Below the pieces are notes generated by a model that saw only the letters and a program-made list of their open reading frames with translations, did no database searches and had not been told where the DNA came from. From assembly GCF_022763305.1 (NCBI RefSeq), contig NZ_JALEGT010000121.1, positions 62,001 to 126,000 of the forward strand: a DNA stretch of 64,000 bases. The letters are read 5' to 3'. Below, one piece after another: positions 1 to 9,844 of this stretch. The translations under genes were made by a program, and so were the position numbers. Each line of letters begins with the position of its first letter. The stretch's first letter is position 1. The stretch is from Marivita sp. (GTDB lineage: Bacteria > Pseudomonadota > Alphaproteobacteria > Rhodobacterales > Rhodobacteraceae).

Positions 1-554
1 CTTTGCCCTTTCGTCACGTCCCAGGTTTCGCCCAGTGTCAGCCTCTCTCCAAGTGCAGCGGCTGGAAGCATGACACCCAGCCTGAAAAACAGATAGGCGG
101 CTGTCCCGATCAGGATCAGGGACATGATCCCGGCCAAAGGCGGCAACCCGATGGAGATGATACCGACGGGGATCGACAGGACCATGACCCCGAGCACGAC
201 GAGAACGCCGATCAGGATGGACCGCCCCAGATAACCCATGACGGCGGAGCCATGAAACCGCGGCAGCCATCCAGATGTACTCTCACCGGTGAGGGCAAAG
301 CGATGCCAGGCGACTGCGATCCAGAGGCTCGCGATCACGGCGAGTATCCCGAAAAGGATCGTCGGAAGAATTGTCTCGGGTGACATCACGGGCACTTCGG
401 TGCCTTCGAATTCCATCATCTGGGGCGGGTTGAAGAAACTGTAGACTGTGTAAATGCTTTGCGCGAGGTAAAGAACCAACGAAAGGCGGAACGCCTGATC
501 AAGGTTGGCCATCACCAGATTGAACGAATGCCGGAAAATCTGCCAACCCTTCAT
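1..554 (-). CDS. hypothetical multi-pass membrane protein (partial, 3' end cut by window edge)
   Basis: An open frame of 184 codons runs leftward off the window edge. It starts at an ATG preceded at close range by a GCGGGGA ribosome binding site. The visible protein begins MKGWQIFRHSFNLVMANLDQ and has about three to four strongly hydrophobic stretches, including ILFGILAVIASLWIAVAW and ILIGVLVVLGVMVLSIPVG, so it is an integral inner-membrane protein. I do not recognise a catalytic motif; it resembles the many uncharacterised alphaproteobacterial proteins of this size with glycerophosphodiester phosphodiesterase-like or DUF-type membrane regions, but that is only an impression. It is divergent from argG with about 100 bases between them. 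Confidence 0.7.
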   Translation of the reverse strand, partial: MKGWQIFRHSFNLVMANLDQAFRLSLVLYLAQSIYTVYSFFNPPQMMEFEGTEVPVMSPETILPTILFGILAVIASLWIAVAWHRFALTGESTSGWLPRFHGSAVMGYLGRSILIGVLVVLGVMVLSIPVGIISIGLPPLAGIMSLILIGTAAYLFFRLGVMLPAAALGERLTLGETWDVTKGQ

Positions 555-656
555 CGTATCCCCGCTTTTGTTGTGTCGACCTTGTTCCAAGGCGACTTCT
601 TGCCCCTGCGCTGAAAAACAAGTAATCGCCCCGGCAAACCCGTTAAAGGAAAACCC

Positions 657-1880
657 ATGTCTGCGCCCAAAAAAGTTGTGTTGGCCTATTCCGGTGGCCT
701 CGATACCTCGATCATTCTGAAATGGCTTCAGACGGAGTATGGTTGCGAAGTCGTGACCTTCACCGCCGATCTGGGCCAGGGCGAAGAGCTGGAACCGGCG
801 CGCGAAAAGGCGATCCTGCTGGGGATCAAGCCCGAGAACATCTACATCGAAGACGTCCGCGAGGAATTCGTGCGCGATTTCGTCTTCCCGATGTTCCGCG
901 CCAATGCGCTTTATGAAGGGCTGTATCTTCTCGGCACCTCCATCGCCCGTCCGCTGATCTCCAAGCGTCTGGTCGAGATCGCGGAAGAGACCGGGGCCGA
1001 TGCCGTGGCGCATGGCGCAACCGGCAAGGGGAACGATCAGGTGCGGTTCGAACTGGCAGCCTATGCGCTCAACCCCGACATCAAGGTGATCGCGCCCTGG
1101 CGGGAATGGGATCTGACCTCGCGGACCCGGCTGCTCGATTTTGCGGAAAAGAACCAGATCCCGATCGCCAAGGACAAGCGCGGCGAAGCGCCGTTCTCGG
1201 TGGATGCGAACCTGCTGCACACCTCGTCCGAGGGCAAAGTTCTTGAGAACCCGTCCGAAGAGGCACCCGATTACGTCTACCAGCGCACCGTACATCCCGA
1301 GGATGCGCCCGATACTCCGGAAATGGTCGAGATCACGTTCGAAAAGGGCGATGCCGTGGCCATCAACGGCGAAGCGATGTCGCCTGCAACGATCCTGACC
1401 AAGCTGAACGAACTGGGCGGCAAGCACGGCGTCGGCCGTCTGGACCTCGTGGAAAACCGCTTTGTCGGCATGAAGTCGCGCGGCATCTACGAAACGCCCG
1501 GCGGCACCATCCTGCTCGAAGCGCATCGCGGGATTGAACAGATCACGCTGGACAGCGGCGCGGGCCACCTCAAGGATTCGATCATGCCGCGTTATGCGGA
1601 GCTGATCTACAACGGCTTCTGGTTCTCGCCCGAGCGCGAGATGCTGCAAGCGCTCATCGACAAAAGCCAGGAACATGTGACCGGCACGGTGCGCGTGAAG
1701 CTTTACAAAGGATCGGCCACGACCGTCGCACGCTGGTCGGACCATTCCCTCTATTCCGAAGCGCATGTGACCTTCGAAGAAGACGCAGGCGCTTACGATC
1801 AGAAAGACGCACAGGGGTTCATCCAACTCAACGCGCTGCGGCTGAAGCTGCTTGCGGCGCGGAACCGTCGGCTAAAGTAA
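657..1880 (+). CDS. argG: argininosuccinate synthase
   Basis: This enzyme joins citrulline and aspartate at the expense of ATP to make argininosuccinate, the penultimate step of arginine synthesis in the cytosol. The protein is 407 residues, the normal length for the family. The nucleotide-binding motif AYSGGLDTS lies at residues 10-18, and the family signature region [13 protein letters not shown] follows near residue 120. The ATG is preceded by AAAGGAAA. The gene stands alone, divergent from the upstream membrane protein gene, and is followed directly by a strong intrinsic terminator. Identification is firm. Confidence 0.97.
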   Translation: MSAPKKVVLAYSGGLDTSIILKWLQTEYGCEVVTFTADLGQGEELEPAREKAILLGIKPENIYIEDVREEFVRDFVFPMFRANALYEGLYLLGTSIARPLISKRLVEIAEETGADAVAHGATGKGNDQVRFELAAYALNPDIKVIAPWREWDLTSRTRLLDFAEKNQIPIAKDKRGEAPFSVDANLLHTSSEGKVLENPSEEAPDYVYQRTVHPEDAPDTPEMVEITFEKGDAVAINGEAMSPATILTKLNELGGKHGVGRLDLVENRFVGMKSRGIYETPGGTILLEAHRGIEQITLDSGAGHLKDSIMPRYAELIYNGFWFSPEREMLQALIDKSQEHVTGTVRVKLYKGSATTVARWSDHSLYSEAHVTFEEDAGAYDQKDAQGFIQLNALRLKLLAARNRRLK

Positions 1881-1900
1881 ATCAGTCTCTGTTCAAGCCA

Positions 1901-1928
1901 AAAGGCCCGCCATTTCGGCGGGCCTTTT
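1901..1928 (+). terminator. intrinsic terminator of argG
   Basis: A perfect GC-rich inverted repeat, AAAGGCCCGCC and GGCGGGCCTTT around a four-to-five base loop, is followed by a run of T. It begins 20 bases after the argG stop codon and could also act on the leftward gene that ends just beyond it. Confidence 0.88.
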
Positions 1929-1935
1929 TCGTTTT

Positions 1936-2350
1936 TCAGTTGGCGGTCACGACCGTCATTACAAGCTTGTCGTCCACCCGGATCGGGCCGTCCTCCTTGG
2001 CGCCTAGCGTATATTCGAACACGCCTGTCGACATGCCCCCATCTTCGCCATGCACCATCAGCATCAGCATCTCGCCCGATGCGACGTCTTCCTGAAGGAT
2101 CGCGGCAACGTCCATGTTCTCACCTTCCTTGAGGGCGGCGTAGCCGACCACCGGGCCCGGCTTCATTTCCGCATCGGTGCGGTGCACAACCATCCAGCCA
2201 TTCGCCGGGGCAACGACTTTGGTTGCGGTCACGGTGCCACCGGACACATCCTGATCCATCGCTTCAACAGACGGTGCCATCGAGTGGCCACCCGCGATCA
2301 GAGCCGTTGCGGACAGGGCGAAAATTGTGGTCGAGAGTGCATATTTCATG
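1936..2350 (-). CDS. small secreted DUF7282-type protein
   Basis: A 137-residue protein with a signal peptide (MKYALSTTIFALSATALIAGG, cleavage after about residue 20-22). The mature part has the pattern VVAPANGWMVVHRTD...GPVVGYAALKEGEN, which resembles the DUF7282 domain, a beta-sandwich-like module of unknown function found in secreted bacterial and archaeal proteins. I chose the ATG preceded by AGGAG rather than an upstream in-frame start, because only this choice puts the signal peptide at the N-terminus. It is rich in methionine (MLMLMVHGEDGGM). It lies downstream of the sulfotransferase-like gene on the same strand; function is unknown. Confidence 0.75.
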
Positions 2351-2426
2351 GTCAATCTCCTGTTTGGTGCGGGCTTTGACCCCGCGAACACCCAAAACCA
2401 CGGACTCTGACCGTTCAGAGTTTCAC

Positions 2427-3146
2427 TCAGCCTGAAATTTTTTGGGCCTCAAGCACTTGGTAGTATGGCATCGTCTCCTCTACCAACTCTGCCAAATGGC
2501 CTGTCAATTCGGGCAACGGCCCCTCTGGTCCGGCAAACCCGGTCGACGCATGAAGCGACCTGTACCAATGTGGCGCCCAGACCCCGTCATAAGGCTTTGG
2601 CCCGGGAGGCCAGGACAGCATCGCGGGATCGAACTCCAACCCGATTGTTTCACACAGTGCCCCGAGCATGCCTTCGGGGTCGTCGCGGATGTCGGCGCTG
2701 TCGATCACGACCGGGGTCTGGCCAAGCGATGCAACGTGGTCGAACAACTCGGCTTGCGCCTCGAAACCGATGTCCTCGGCGGTGAGGTCAGGATAGCCCT
2801 TAGCAAAGCTTGCCACCACGCGCGCAGGGTGGCGGATCAGGAACACATTTACACACTCTGCCATGAAACCGCGGGGGATACCGTCGATCATGTGCTGGCA
2901 CATATGCTTGTGATAGGCGTGGGGTTTGCCATCCGGGACCGGTCCGATCAGAGACTGTTCTACCTCAACTGTGTCATCGGTGCGATCTGCAAGGACCTCT
3001 TGGCGCATCGGATGATTCAGGTCAGTCAGCCGCAGGTAAGGCCCGTAGAACGGCTCATCCAGAACGCTGAAATCGGCGCGTTGGGCAAAGGAATACATCA
3101 TCGCGGTCGATAGATTGCGGGGGCCTGACCACATCGCCACCTTCAT
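2427..3146 (-). CDS. sulfotransferase-like P-loop protein
   Basis: A 239-residue protein beginning MKVAMWSGPRNLSTAMMYSF. The WSGPRNLSTAMM segment at residues 6-17 has the position and composition of the phosphosulfate-binding loop of sulfotransferases; a later VFLIRHPARVVASF stretch (about residue 103-116) matches the family's second 3'-phosphate-binding region (R-x-P-x-x-x-x-x-S). This family is often found in database entries as sulfotransferase or mislabelled as branched-chain aminotransferase-like. The acceptor substrate cannot be told from sequence. No partner gene nearby suggests a pathway. Confidence 0.68.
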   Translation of the reverse strand: MKVAMWSGPRNLSTAMMYSFAQRADFSVLDEPFYGPYLRLTDLNHPMRQEVLADRTDDTVEVEQSLIGPVPDGKPHAYHKHMCQHMIDGIPRGFMAECVNVFLIRHPARVVASFAKGYPDLTAEDIGFEAQAELFDHVASLGQTPVVIDSADIRDDPEGMLGALCETIGLEFDPAMLSWPPGPKPYDGVWAPHWYRSLHASTGFAGPEGPLPELTGHLAELVEETMPYYQVLEAQKISG

Positions 3147-3307
3147 GTCACCTGCCTCCTTTGTTCCTTGATTTGCCGTGACGGTATCGAGAACGGCAGA
3201 TCGCGCAAGCGGTAACTCGATTTCACCTTCAGGTGAGATCCCGACACGGAAATTGCGCCGACTCGGTCTTTCAGAGCAGGCTGGTCTCAGTTTTATGGAG
3301 GTTTCTC

Positions 3308-3970
3308 ATGCGCACGCTTCGCCGCAGTCATCCCATCATCCTGTCTCTGGCCATTCTGGCCGGGGTTTTCCTGCAATCGACCGACGCAAGAGCAGGCGAG
3401 ACCCGCGAGATCATTGTTGCCGGTGGCTGTTTCTGGTGCGTCGAGGCCGATTTCGAACGGGTGCGCGGCGTGAAGGAGGCTGTATCGGGCTATACCGGTG
3501 GAATGGTGGCTGATCCGAGCTACAAACAGGTCACATCCGGCAACACCGGCCATTACGAAGCGGTCAGGATCATTTACGACAGTGGCGTGATCGACCATTC
3601 CCGGCTTTACAATCTGTTCTTCCGGTCGATCGACCCGACCGATGCGGACGGGCAGTTCTGTGACCGGGGACAAAGCTATGCCACGGCAATATTCGTCTCT
3701 AATTCAGCCCAACGTGCTGCGGCGGAAAAGGCCAAGGCCGAGGCGCAAGCTGCCTTGGGCCGCAAGATCGTGACCCCGATTCTGGACGCAAAGGCTTTTT
3801 ATGAGGCCGAGGCCTATCATCAGGATTATTACAAAGGCACCAAGCGTGTGCTGACCCGGTTTGGCGCGATACCGCAAAACGAAGCCTACAAGCGGTATCG
3901 CAAAGGCTGCGGCCGTGATGCGCGGATCAAGGAGCTGTGGGGCAGCGACGCGCCATTCATCGGCAACTAA
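3308..3970 (+). CDS. msrA: peptide-methionine (S)-S-oxide reductase, exported
   Basis: MsrA reduces methionine-S-sulfoxide in damaged proteins. The catalytic motif GGCFWCVE lies at about residues 40-47, and a C-terminal KGC cysteine (near residue 203) is placed like a resolving cysteine. The 220-residue form chosen here starts at the ATG preceded by GGAGG and carries a clear signal peptide (SHPIILSLAILAGVFLQS, then ADARAG-like cleavage region), so the enzyme is probably periplasmic, unlike the usual cytosolic MsrA. No MsrB is adjacent. Its stop codon overlaps the stop of the convergent sugar kinase gene by four bases. Confidence 0.92.
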   Translation: MRTLRRSHPIILSLAILAGVFLQSTDARAGETREIIVAGGCFWCVEADFERVRGVKEAVSGYTGGMVADPSYKQVTSGNTGHYEAVRIIYDSGVIDHSRLYNLFFRSIDPTDADGQFCDRGQSYATAIFVSNSAQRAAAEKAKAEAQAALGRKIVTPILDAKAFYEAEAYHQDYYKGTKRVLTRFGAIPQNEAYKRYRKGCGRDARIKELWGSDAPFIGN

Positions 3971-4842
3971 GCCAACCGCGCATCCTCGATGTCTTTCAGA
4001 TCGGGGATCACATCCGCCGTTCCGTGCCGGGTGACCATGATCGCCCCGGCCTGCTGACCCAGTGAAATCGCCTGTTCCATCGGCAGGCCCCGATCCAGCC
4101 CGGCCACCAGAAAACCCGTGAAAGTATCCCCTGCCCCGGTCGTGTCGACCGGGGTGACCGGAATGGCGGGAAAGGTTCTGTCTGTACCGTCGTCCGTGTT
4201 GATCCAGCGACAGCCATCGCCGCCCAGCGTCACGATCACATCACGTACCGGCAGGTCCGCCAGCGACGTGCCCAGCGCGTCGGTCAATTGCTGGGCTTCG
4301 ACGGCATTCATCACAAGAATGTCGAGCATCGGCAAAACCGCCTCGACCGCCTGCGTATCGAAAGGGGCGGCCGCATAGACCACCCGCATCCCTTTGGCAG
4401 AGGCCAGCTTGGCACCTTCGACCTGTCCCGAGGTCTCGTTCTGGAAAACGAACGTGTCGAGATCGGTCGCAGCTTGCAGGGCCGCTGCAATATGTGCCTC
4501 TGTTACGGCCCGATTTGCACCGGGATAAAGGAGAATGGCGTTTTCGCCATGTTCGTCGACCATGATGACCGCATGACCGGTGGGCACATCCAATTCGACG
4601 ATGTTGCGCGTATCGACACCGTATTCCAGAAACCGTTCCACCGCCCAGCGCCCATCAGCACCAACTGCCCCGACATGCACCGCTCGCGCGGCAGCACGGG
4701 CAATGGCGACCGACATGTTCGCACCCTTGCCCCCCAGACCCCGGCTGTGCTCAGTCGAGGCAAGTGTTTCGCCCGGCGCGATCAGATGCGGGACGCGATA
4801 GAACAGGTCCGCGTTGATCGACCCAAGGTTATACACGGCCAT
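3967..4842 (-). CDS. PfkB-family carbohydrate kinase, ribokinase-like
   Basis: A 291-residue kinase of the ribokinase/PfkB fold that phosphorylates a sugar hydroxyl with ATP. The N-terminal sugar-binding signature GGKGANMSVA is at about residues 37-46, and the C-terminal anion-hole/catalytic-base signature DTTGAGDTFTGFLVAGL is near residues 233-250. The length and both signatures fit ribokinase best, but there is no ribose transporter next to it, so I leave the symbol open. It begins three bases after the maeB stop codon, so the two are probably co-transcribed. Confidence 0.85.
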   Translation of the reverse strand: MAVYNLGSINADLFYRVPHLIAPGETLASTEHSRGLGGKGANMSVAIARAAARAVHVGAVGADGRWAVERFLEYGVDTRNIVELDVPTGHAVIMVDEHGENAILLYPGANRAVTEAHIAAALQAATDLDTFVFQNETSGQVEGAKLASAKGMRVVYAAAPFDTQAVEAVLPMLDILVMNAVEAQQLTDALGTSLADLPVRDVIVTLGGDGCRWINTDDGTDRTFPAIPVTPVDTTGAGDTFTGFLVAGLDRGLPMEQAISLGQQAGAIMVTRHGTADVIPDLKDIEDARLA

Positions 4843-4845
4843 GTG

Positions 4846-7101
4846 TCACCGCCCCTTGCACGCCGCCAGCACTGCCATGTTCAGAATGTCGCCAGCCGTC
4901 ATGGAGGTGGAGCAGATCTGAATCGACTTGTCGACACCGGCCAGAATCGGTCCGATCACCGTAGCCCCCGCCATTTCCTGCATCAGCTTGACCGAGATCG
5001 ACGCGGAATGGCGTGCCGGGACGACAAGAATGTTCGCGGGGCCCGTCAGGCGCTGGAACGGATAGAACTTCTGCGCATTCCGGTTCAACGCGACATCGAC
5101 AGTCATTTCGCCTTCATATTCGAAGGTCACGCCACGCCGATCCAACACACGCGGCGCGATATGCATCTTTTCGGCGCGTTCAGAGACGGGATAACCGAAG
5201 GTCGAGAATGAAACGAAAGCTACACGGGGCTCCAGCCCCATCAGACGGGCCACTTCGGCGGCGCGTTCCGCGATATTGGCGAGGTCTTCCTCGTCCGGCC
5301 ATTCATGCACCAGCGTATCCGCGATCAGAACGATCCGCCCCTTGAGCAGAAGCGCCGTCACACCCGCCGCACCATGTGCCGCGTCGGCGTCGAACACATG
5401 GTTGATCAACTCCATTACATGCGCCGATTTCCGCGTCGCGCCGGTAACAAGAGCATCTCCATGTCCCTGCTGCAACATCAGCGCGCCGAACACATGCCTG
5501 TCCCGCGCGGCAAGGCGGTGGATGTCCTGATGGTCATAGCCTTTGCGCTGAAGCCGTCCGTACAGCACATCCTTGTACCGGGCCAGGTGTTGGGTGTTGG
5601 CGGCGTTCACCACTTCGATCTCGCGCACCGCGTCGCCCAGACCGGCCTCTTCCAGCTTGGTCTTCACATCGGCTTCGCGACCGACAACCAAAGCCTTGCC
5701 GAAACCTGACCGCTGATACATGACCGCCGCCCGCAAGACGCGTGGGTCGTCACCTTCGGCAAAGATCATCCGCGCCTGCGCCTTTCGGGCTCGTGCGTTG
5801 ATGCCGCGCAGGATACTTGCTGTCGGATCCATCCGCGACTTGAGCGACTCCTCATAAGCGGGCAGGTCGATGATCGGCCGACGCGCCGCACCGGTGTCCA
5901 TGCCCGCTTTGGCCACAGCGGGCGGAATGCGGTGAATCAGTCTCGGATCGAATGGCGTCGGGATGATGTAATCACGCCCGAAGGACAGGCTTTTCCCATA
6001 GGCCAGCGCCACCTCGTCCGGCACATCCTCGCGCGCAAGGTCGGCCAGCGCCTGCGCACAAGCGATCTTCATCTCGTCATTGATGGCCCGCGCGTGAATG
6101 TCCAAAGCACCGCGGAACAGGTAGGGAAAGCCCAACACGTTGTTCACCTGGTTCGGATAATCGCTGCGCCCGGTGGCGACGATGGCATCCATCCGCACCT
6201 CGTGCGCCTCTTCCGGCGTGATCTCGGGATCGGGGTTTGCCATGGCAAAGATGACCGGATTGTCGGCCATCGACCGCACCATGTCCTGCGTCACGGCCCC
6301 TTTGACGCTGACGCCAAGAAAAACATCCGCGCCGACCATCGCCTCTTCCAGTGTACGCGCGTCAGTTTTGACCGCATGCGCCGATTTCCACTGATTCATG
6401 CCCTCGGTCCGACCCTGATAGATCACACCCTTGGTGTCCGCGACAATGCAGTTCTCGTGACGCGCACCCATCCGTTTGAGCAGTTCGATACAGGCAATAC
6501 CGGCGGCACCAGCGCCATTGAGAACGATTTTCACATCCTCGATCTTCTTGCCAGAGATATGCAGCGCGTTCAGCAACCCCGCCGCACAGATCACCGCAGT
6601 ACCGTGCTGGTCGTCATGGAAGACAGGGATGTCCATCTCTTCCTTGAGGCGCTGTTCGATGATGAAACACTCGGGCGCCTTGATGTCCTCGAGGTTGATG
6701 CCGCCAAAGGTCGGCCCCATCAACCGCACCGCCTTGCAGAACTCGTCGGGGTCTTCGGTATCCAATTCGATGTCGATGGAGTTTACGTCGGCGAACCGTT
6801 TGAAGAGGACCGACTTGCCCTCCATCACCGGTTTTGAGCCCAGCGCACCCAGATTGCCCAGACCCAGAACCGCCGTGCCGTTCGAAATCACCGCGACGAG
6901 GTTGCCCTTGTTGGTGTAATCATAAGCCAGACCGGGGTCCTTCGCGATGTCTTCGCAGGGCACCGCCACACCGGGGGAATAGGCCAGCGACAGGTCGCGC
7001 TGCGTGGTCATGGGAACGGTGGCCTGCACCTCCCATTTGCCGGGGGTCGGTTCAAGATGGAAGGCAAGCGCTTCTTCGCGGGTGTATTTCGGGTTGGACA
7101 T
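4846..7101 (-). CDS. maeB: NADP-dependent malic enzyme with C-terminal phosphotransacetylase-like domain
   Basis: This enzyme decarboxylates malate to pyruvate with reduction of NADP, feeding gluconeogenesis and NADPH supply. At 751 residues it has the two-part layout of the MaeB class: a malic enzyme core (about residues 1-430, including the GTAVLGLGNLGALGSKPVME segment and the NAD-binding NGAGAAGIACIELL stretch) and a phosphotransacetylase-like domain (about 430-751), which is regulatory and non-catalytic in characterised homologues. The ATG start is MSNPKYTREEALAFH. It is divergent from mutS. Confidence 0.94.
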   Translation of the reverse strand: MSNPKYTREEALAFHLEPTPGKWEVQATVPMTTQRDLSLAYSPGVAVPCEDIAKDPGLAYDYTNKGNLVAVISNGTAVLGLGNLGALGSKPVMEGKSVLFKRFADVNSIDIELDTEDPDEFCKAVRLMGPTFGGINLEDIKAPECFIIEQRLKEEMDIPVFHDDQHGTAVICAAGLLNALHISGKKIEDVKIVLNGAGAAGIACIELLKRMGARHENCIVADTKGVIYQGRTEGMNQWKSAHAVKTDARTLEEAMVGADVFLGVSVKGAVTQDMVRSMADNPVIFAMANPDPEITPEEAHEVRMDAIVATGRSDYPNQVNNVLGFPYLFRGALDIHARAINDEMKIACAQALADLAREDVPDEVALAYGKSLSFGRDYIIPTPFDPRLIHRIPPAVAKAGMDTGAARRPIIDLPAYEESLKSRMDPTASILRGINARARKAQARMIFAEGDDPRVLRAAVMYQRSGFGKALVVGREADVKTKLEEAGLGDAVREIEVVNAANTQHLARYKDVLYGRLQRKGYDHQDIHRLAARDRHVFGALMLQQGHGDALVTGATRKSAHVMELINHVFDADAAHGAAGVTALLLKGRIVLIADTLVHEWPDEEDLANIAERAAEVARLMGLEPRVAFVSFSTFGYPVSERAEKMHIAPRVLDRRGVTFEYEGEMTVDVALNRNAQKFYPFQRLTGPANILVVPARHSASISVKLMQEMAGATVIGPILAGVDKSIQICSTSMTAGDILNMAVLAACKGR

Positions 7102-7186
7102 GCGTCAGAGGCCTCATACGTCAAAATCGGGTTTTCCACCCGGGTCGGTCGTCTTAATGTCACGCCAAAGCACCGAGGGGAAGCTT

Positions 7187-9844
7187 GTGAACGCGAATAA
7201 ATCACCCGTCACACCCATGATGGCGCAATATCTGGAAATAAAATCCCAGTATGCGGATGCTTTGTTGTTCTATCGCATGGGTGACTTTTACGAATTGTTC
7301 TTTGACGATGCAGCGGCGGCGGCCGAGGCTTTGGACATCGCGCTCACCAAACGGGGCAAACATGATGGCGACGACATCCCGATGTGCGGGGTTCCTGTTC
7401 ATGCCGCCGAAGGCTATCTTCTGACGCTGATCCGCAAGGGGTTTCGCGTTGCCGTCTGCGAACAGATGGAAAGCCCGGCAGAAGCGAAGAAGCGCGGGTC
7501 CAAGTCTGTCGTCAAACGCGACGTGGTGCGTCTGGTCACGCCCGGCACGCTGACCGAGGAAACGCTGCTTGAGGCGCGGCGGCACAATTTTCTCGCCGCT
7601 TTGGCCTGTGTCAGAGACGAATGGGCACTCGCCTGGACCGACATTTCAACCGGCGCACTGCATGTCCTGCCCCTATCTCTGGCCCGCGTCGGTCCGGAAT
7701 TGGCGCAGCTATCCCCGTCGGAAATCCTGATGGCCGAAGGCACCGAAGACGCGCTGTCCGGTGTCCTTGATGATCTGGGGCTGGAACCGACGATCGTTGG
7801 CAAATCCAGCTTTGACTCGACCGGCGCGAATTCCCGTCTGACGCAACAATTCGGTGTGTCCTCACTGGATGCCTTTGGCCATTTCTCGCGCCCCGAACTG
7901 TCTGCCATGGGCGCTTTGATCGAATATCTCGACCTGACGCAGAAAGGCCGGTTGCCGCTTCTTCGTCCGCCCCAGCAGGAAAAGCTGGGCAACGCGATGC
8001 AGATCGACGCGGCAACGCGGCGGAACCTTGAACTGACGCATTCCCTGCAAGGTGGCCGCGCCGGATCGCTTTTGTCCGTCATCGACCGGACCGCGACCGC
8101 CAGTGGCGCGCGCTTGCTGGAACGCCGCCTTTCTACGCCGTCCCGCGATCTGGCTGTCATCCACAACCGTCAGGATGCGATCGCCTGGGCCATGTCCGAT
8201 CCGACGACGGCCCGTCAGGTCCGCGATGCATTGAAACGAGTCCCGGATGTGGACCGCGCGCTGTCCAGGCTTGGTCTGGACCGTGGCGGACCGCGCGACA
8301 TGGCGGCGATCCGAAATGCCCTGGCTCAAGCCGAGGCAATTTCCGCTGCGTTAGAGACGCATGATATGCCAGACATCCTGCGCAGCGCGGTCTCTGCCTG
8401 CACCGGTCACACCGATCTTGCCAGCCTTCTGGACGATGCGCTTGTCGCCGAACCCCCACTTCTTGCCCGCGATGGCGGATTCATCGCACCTGGCTATGAC
8501 GGCGACTTGGACGAAGCCCGCAAACTGCGTGATGAAGGGCGCGGTGTGATTGCGGGGCTTCAGGCGCAATATATCGAGATGAGCGGCGTGTCGTCCCTCA
8601 AGATCAAGCACAACAATGTGCTGGGCTACTTCATCGAGACCACCTTGACACACGCACAAAAGATGATGGCTCCGCCGCTGAACGAAACCTTCATCCATCG
8701 GCAGACTACGGCAAACCAAATCAGGTTCACCACTGTCGAACTGTCTGAACTCGAACGTCGGATTCTGAACGCGGGCGGTGAGGCGATCGAGATCGAAAAG
8801 CGTCTCTATTCCGTCTTAAGTCAGGCCATTCTCGGCCAGCAACCAGCGCTTAACGCGCTTGCCAGTGGATTGGCGGAACTCGATCTTGCCACCGCTCTGG
8901 CCGATCTTGCCAGCGATCTGGATTGGTGCCGCCCAACGGTTGACACCAGCCGTGCCTTTTCCATCGAAGGCGGAAAGCATCCCGTTGTCGAACGCGCGCT
9001 CAAGGCGCAAGGCGACACCGGGTTTGTCGCCAATGATTGTAACCTTTCGGCCGATGCGGACAAGGCATCAATCACGCTGCTGACCGGGCCGAACATGGCC
9101 GGTAAATCGACCTACCTGCGCCAGAACGCTTTGATCGCGCTGCTTGCCCAGGTCGGGTCTTACGTTCCAGCGACATCGGCGCATATCGGTTTGGTCAGCC
9201 AGATCTTCAGCCGTGTCGGCGCATCCGACGATCTGGCGCGGGGGCGGTCGACATTCATGGTGGAGATGGTGGAAACCGCCGCGATCCTCAATCAGGCCGA
9301 TGACCGGGCCTTGGTCATCCTAGACGAGATCGGACGCGGCACCGCAACCTATGATGGTCTGTCCATCGCCTGGGCCACGCTTGAGCACCTGCAATCCGTG
9401 AACAAGGTTCGCGCCTTGTTCGCAACGCATTACCACGAGCTTACCGCGCTCGCGAACACGCTGGACGGCGTGAAGAACGCGACTGTTGCCGTGCGTGAAT
9501 GGGACGGAGAGGTGATTTTCCTGCACGAAGTCCGCGACGGTGCGGCAGATCGGTCCTATGGTGTTCAGGTGGCCCAACTTGCGGGCCTTCCGCCTGCCGT
9601 CATCACCCGTGCCCGTTCAGTTCTTGATGCTTTGGAAAAAGGCGAACGCGAAAACACGTCACCCAAGGCGTTGATCGACGATCTGCCGCTGTTCTCGGCA
9701 GTCGCAAACGCGCCTCAGCCTGCAAAGCCATCTGCCGAAAGCAAAATCGAGGCGCAGATCAAAGATCTGCACCCCGATGAAATGACCCCGATAGAGGCGC
9801 TACAGGCTCTGTATAACCTGAAAGCGCTTCTGAAGGACGATTAG
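7187..9844 (+). CDS. mutS: DNA mismatch repair protein MutS
   Basis: MutS recognises mispairs and starts methyl-independent mismatch repair with MutL. Visible parts: the mismatch-contacting motif FYELF in the N-terminal domain (about residue 34), a Walker A GPNMAGKST and Walker B VILDEIGRGTATYDG in the C-terminal ATPase. I chose the GTG start because GAGGGG sits six bases upstream; an in-frame ATG 30 bases earlier (7157) lacks a ribosome binding site. The resulting 885 residues match Rhodobacterales relatives. The stop codon overlaps that of convergent grpE by four bases. Confidence 0.95.
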   Translation: MNANKSPVTPMMAQYLEIKSQYADALLFYRMGDFYELFFDDAAAAAEALDIALTKRGKHDGDDIPMCGVPVHAAEGYLLTLIRKGFRVAVCEQMESPAEAKKRGSKSVVKRDVVRLVTPGTLTEETLLEARRHNFLAALACVRDEWALAWTDISTGALHVLPLSLARVGPELAQLSPSEILMAEGTEDALSGVLDDLGLEPTIVGKSSFDSTGANSRLTQQFGVSSLDAFGHFSRPELSAMGALIEYLDLTQKGRLPLLRPPQQEKLGNAMQIDAATRRNLELTHSLQGGRAGSLLSVIDRTATASGARLLERRLSTPSRDLAVIHNRQDAIAWAMSDPTTARQVRDALKRVPDVDRALSRLGLDRGGPRDMAAIRNALAQAEAISAALETHDMPDILRSAVSACTGHTDLASLLDDALVAEPPLLARDGGFIAPGYDGDLDEARKLRDEGRGVIAGLQAQYIEMSGVSSLKIKHNNVLGYFIETTLTHAQKMMAPPLNETFIHRQTTANQIRFTTVELSELERRILNAGGEAIEIEKRLYSVLSQAILGQQPALNALASGLAELDLATALADLASDLDWCRPTVDTSRAFSIEGGKHPVVERALKAQGDTGFVANDCNLSADADKASITLLTGPNMAGKSTYLRQNALIALLAQVGSYVPATSAHIGLVSQIFSRVGASDDLARGRSTFMVEMVETAAILNQADDRALVILDEIGRGTATYDGLSIAWATLEHLQSVNKVRALFATHYHELTALANTLDGVKNATVAVREWDGEVIFLHEVRDGAADRSYGVQVAQLAGLPPAVITRARSVLDALEKGERENTSPKALIDDLPLFSAVANAPQPAKPSAESKIEAQIKDLHPDEMTPIEALQALYNLKALLKDD

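Noticed and set aside
3-383. 126-codon plus-strand frame at the left edge
   Set aside because: The minus strand holds a hydrophobic protein with a proper ribosome binding site and start; this frame is its mirror and is Gln/Asp/His-rich nonsense.
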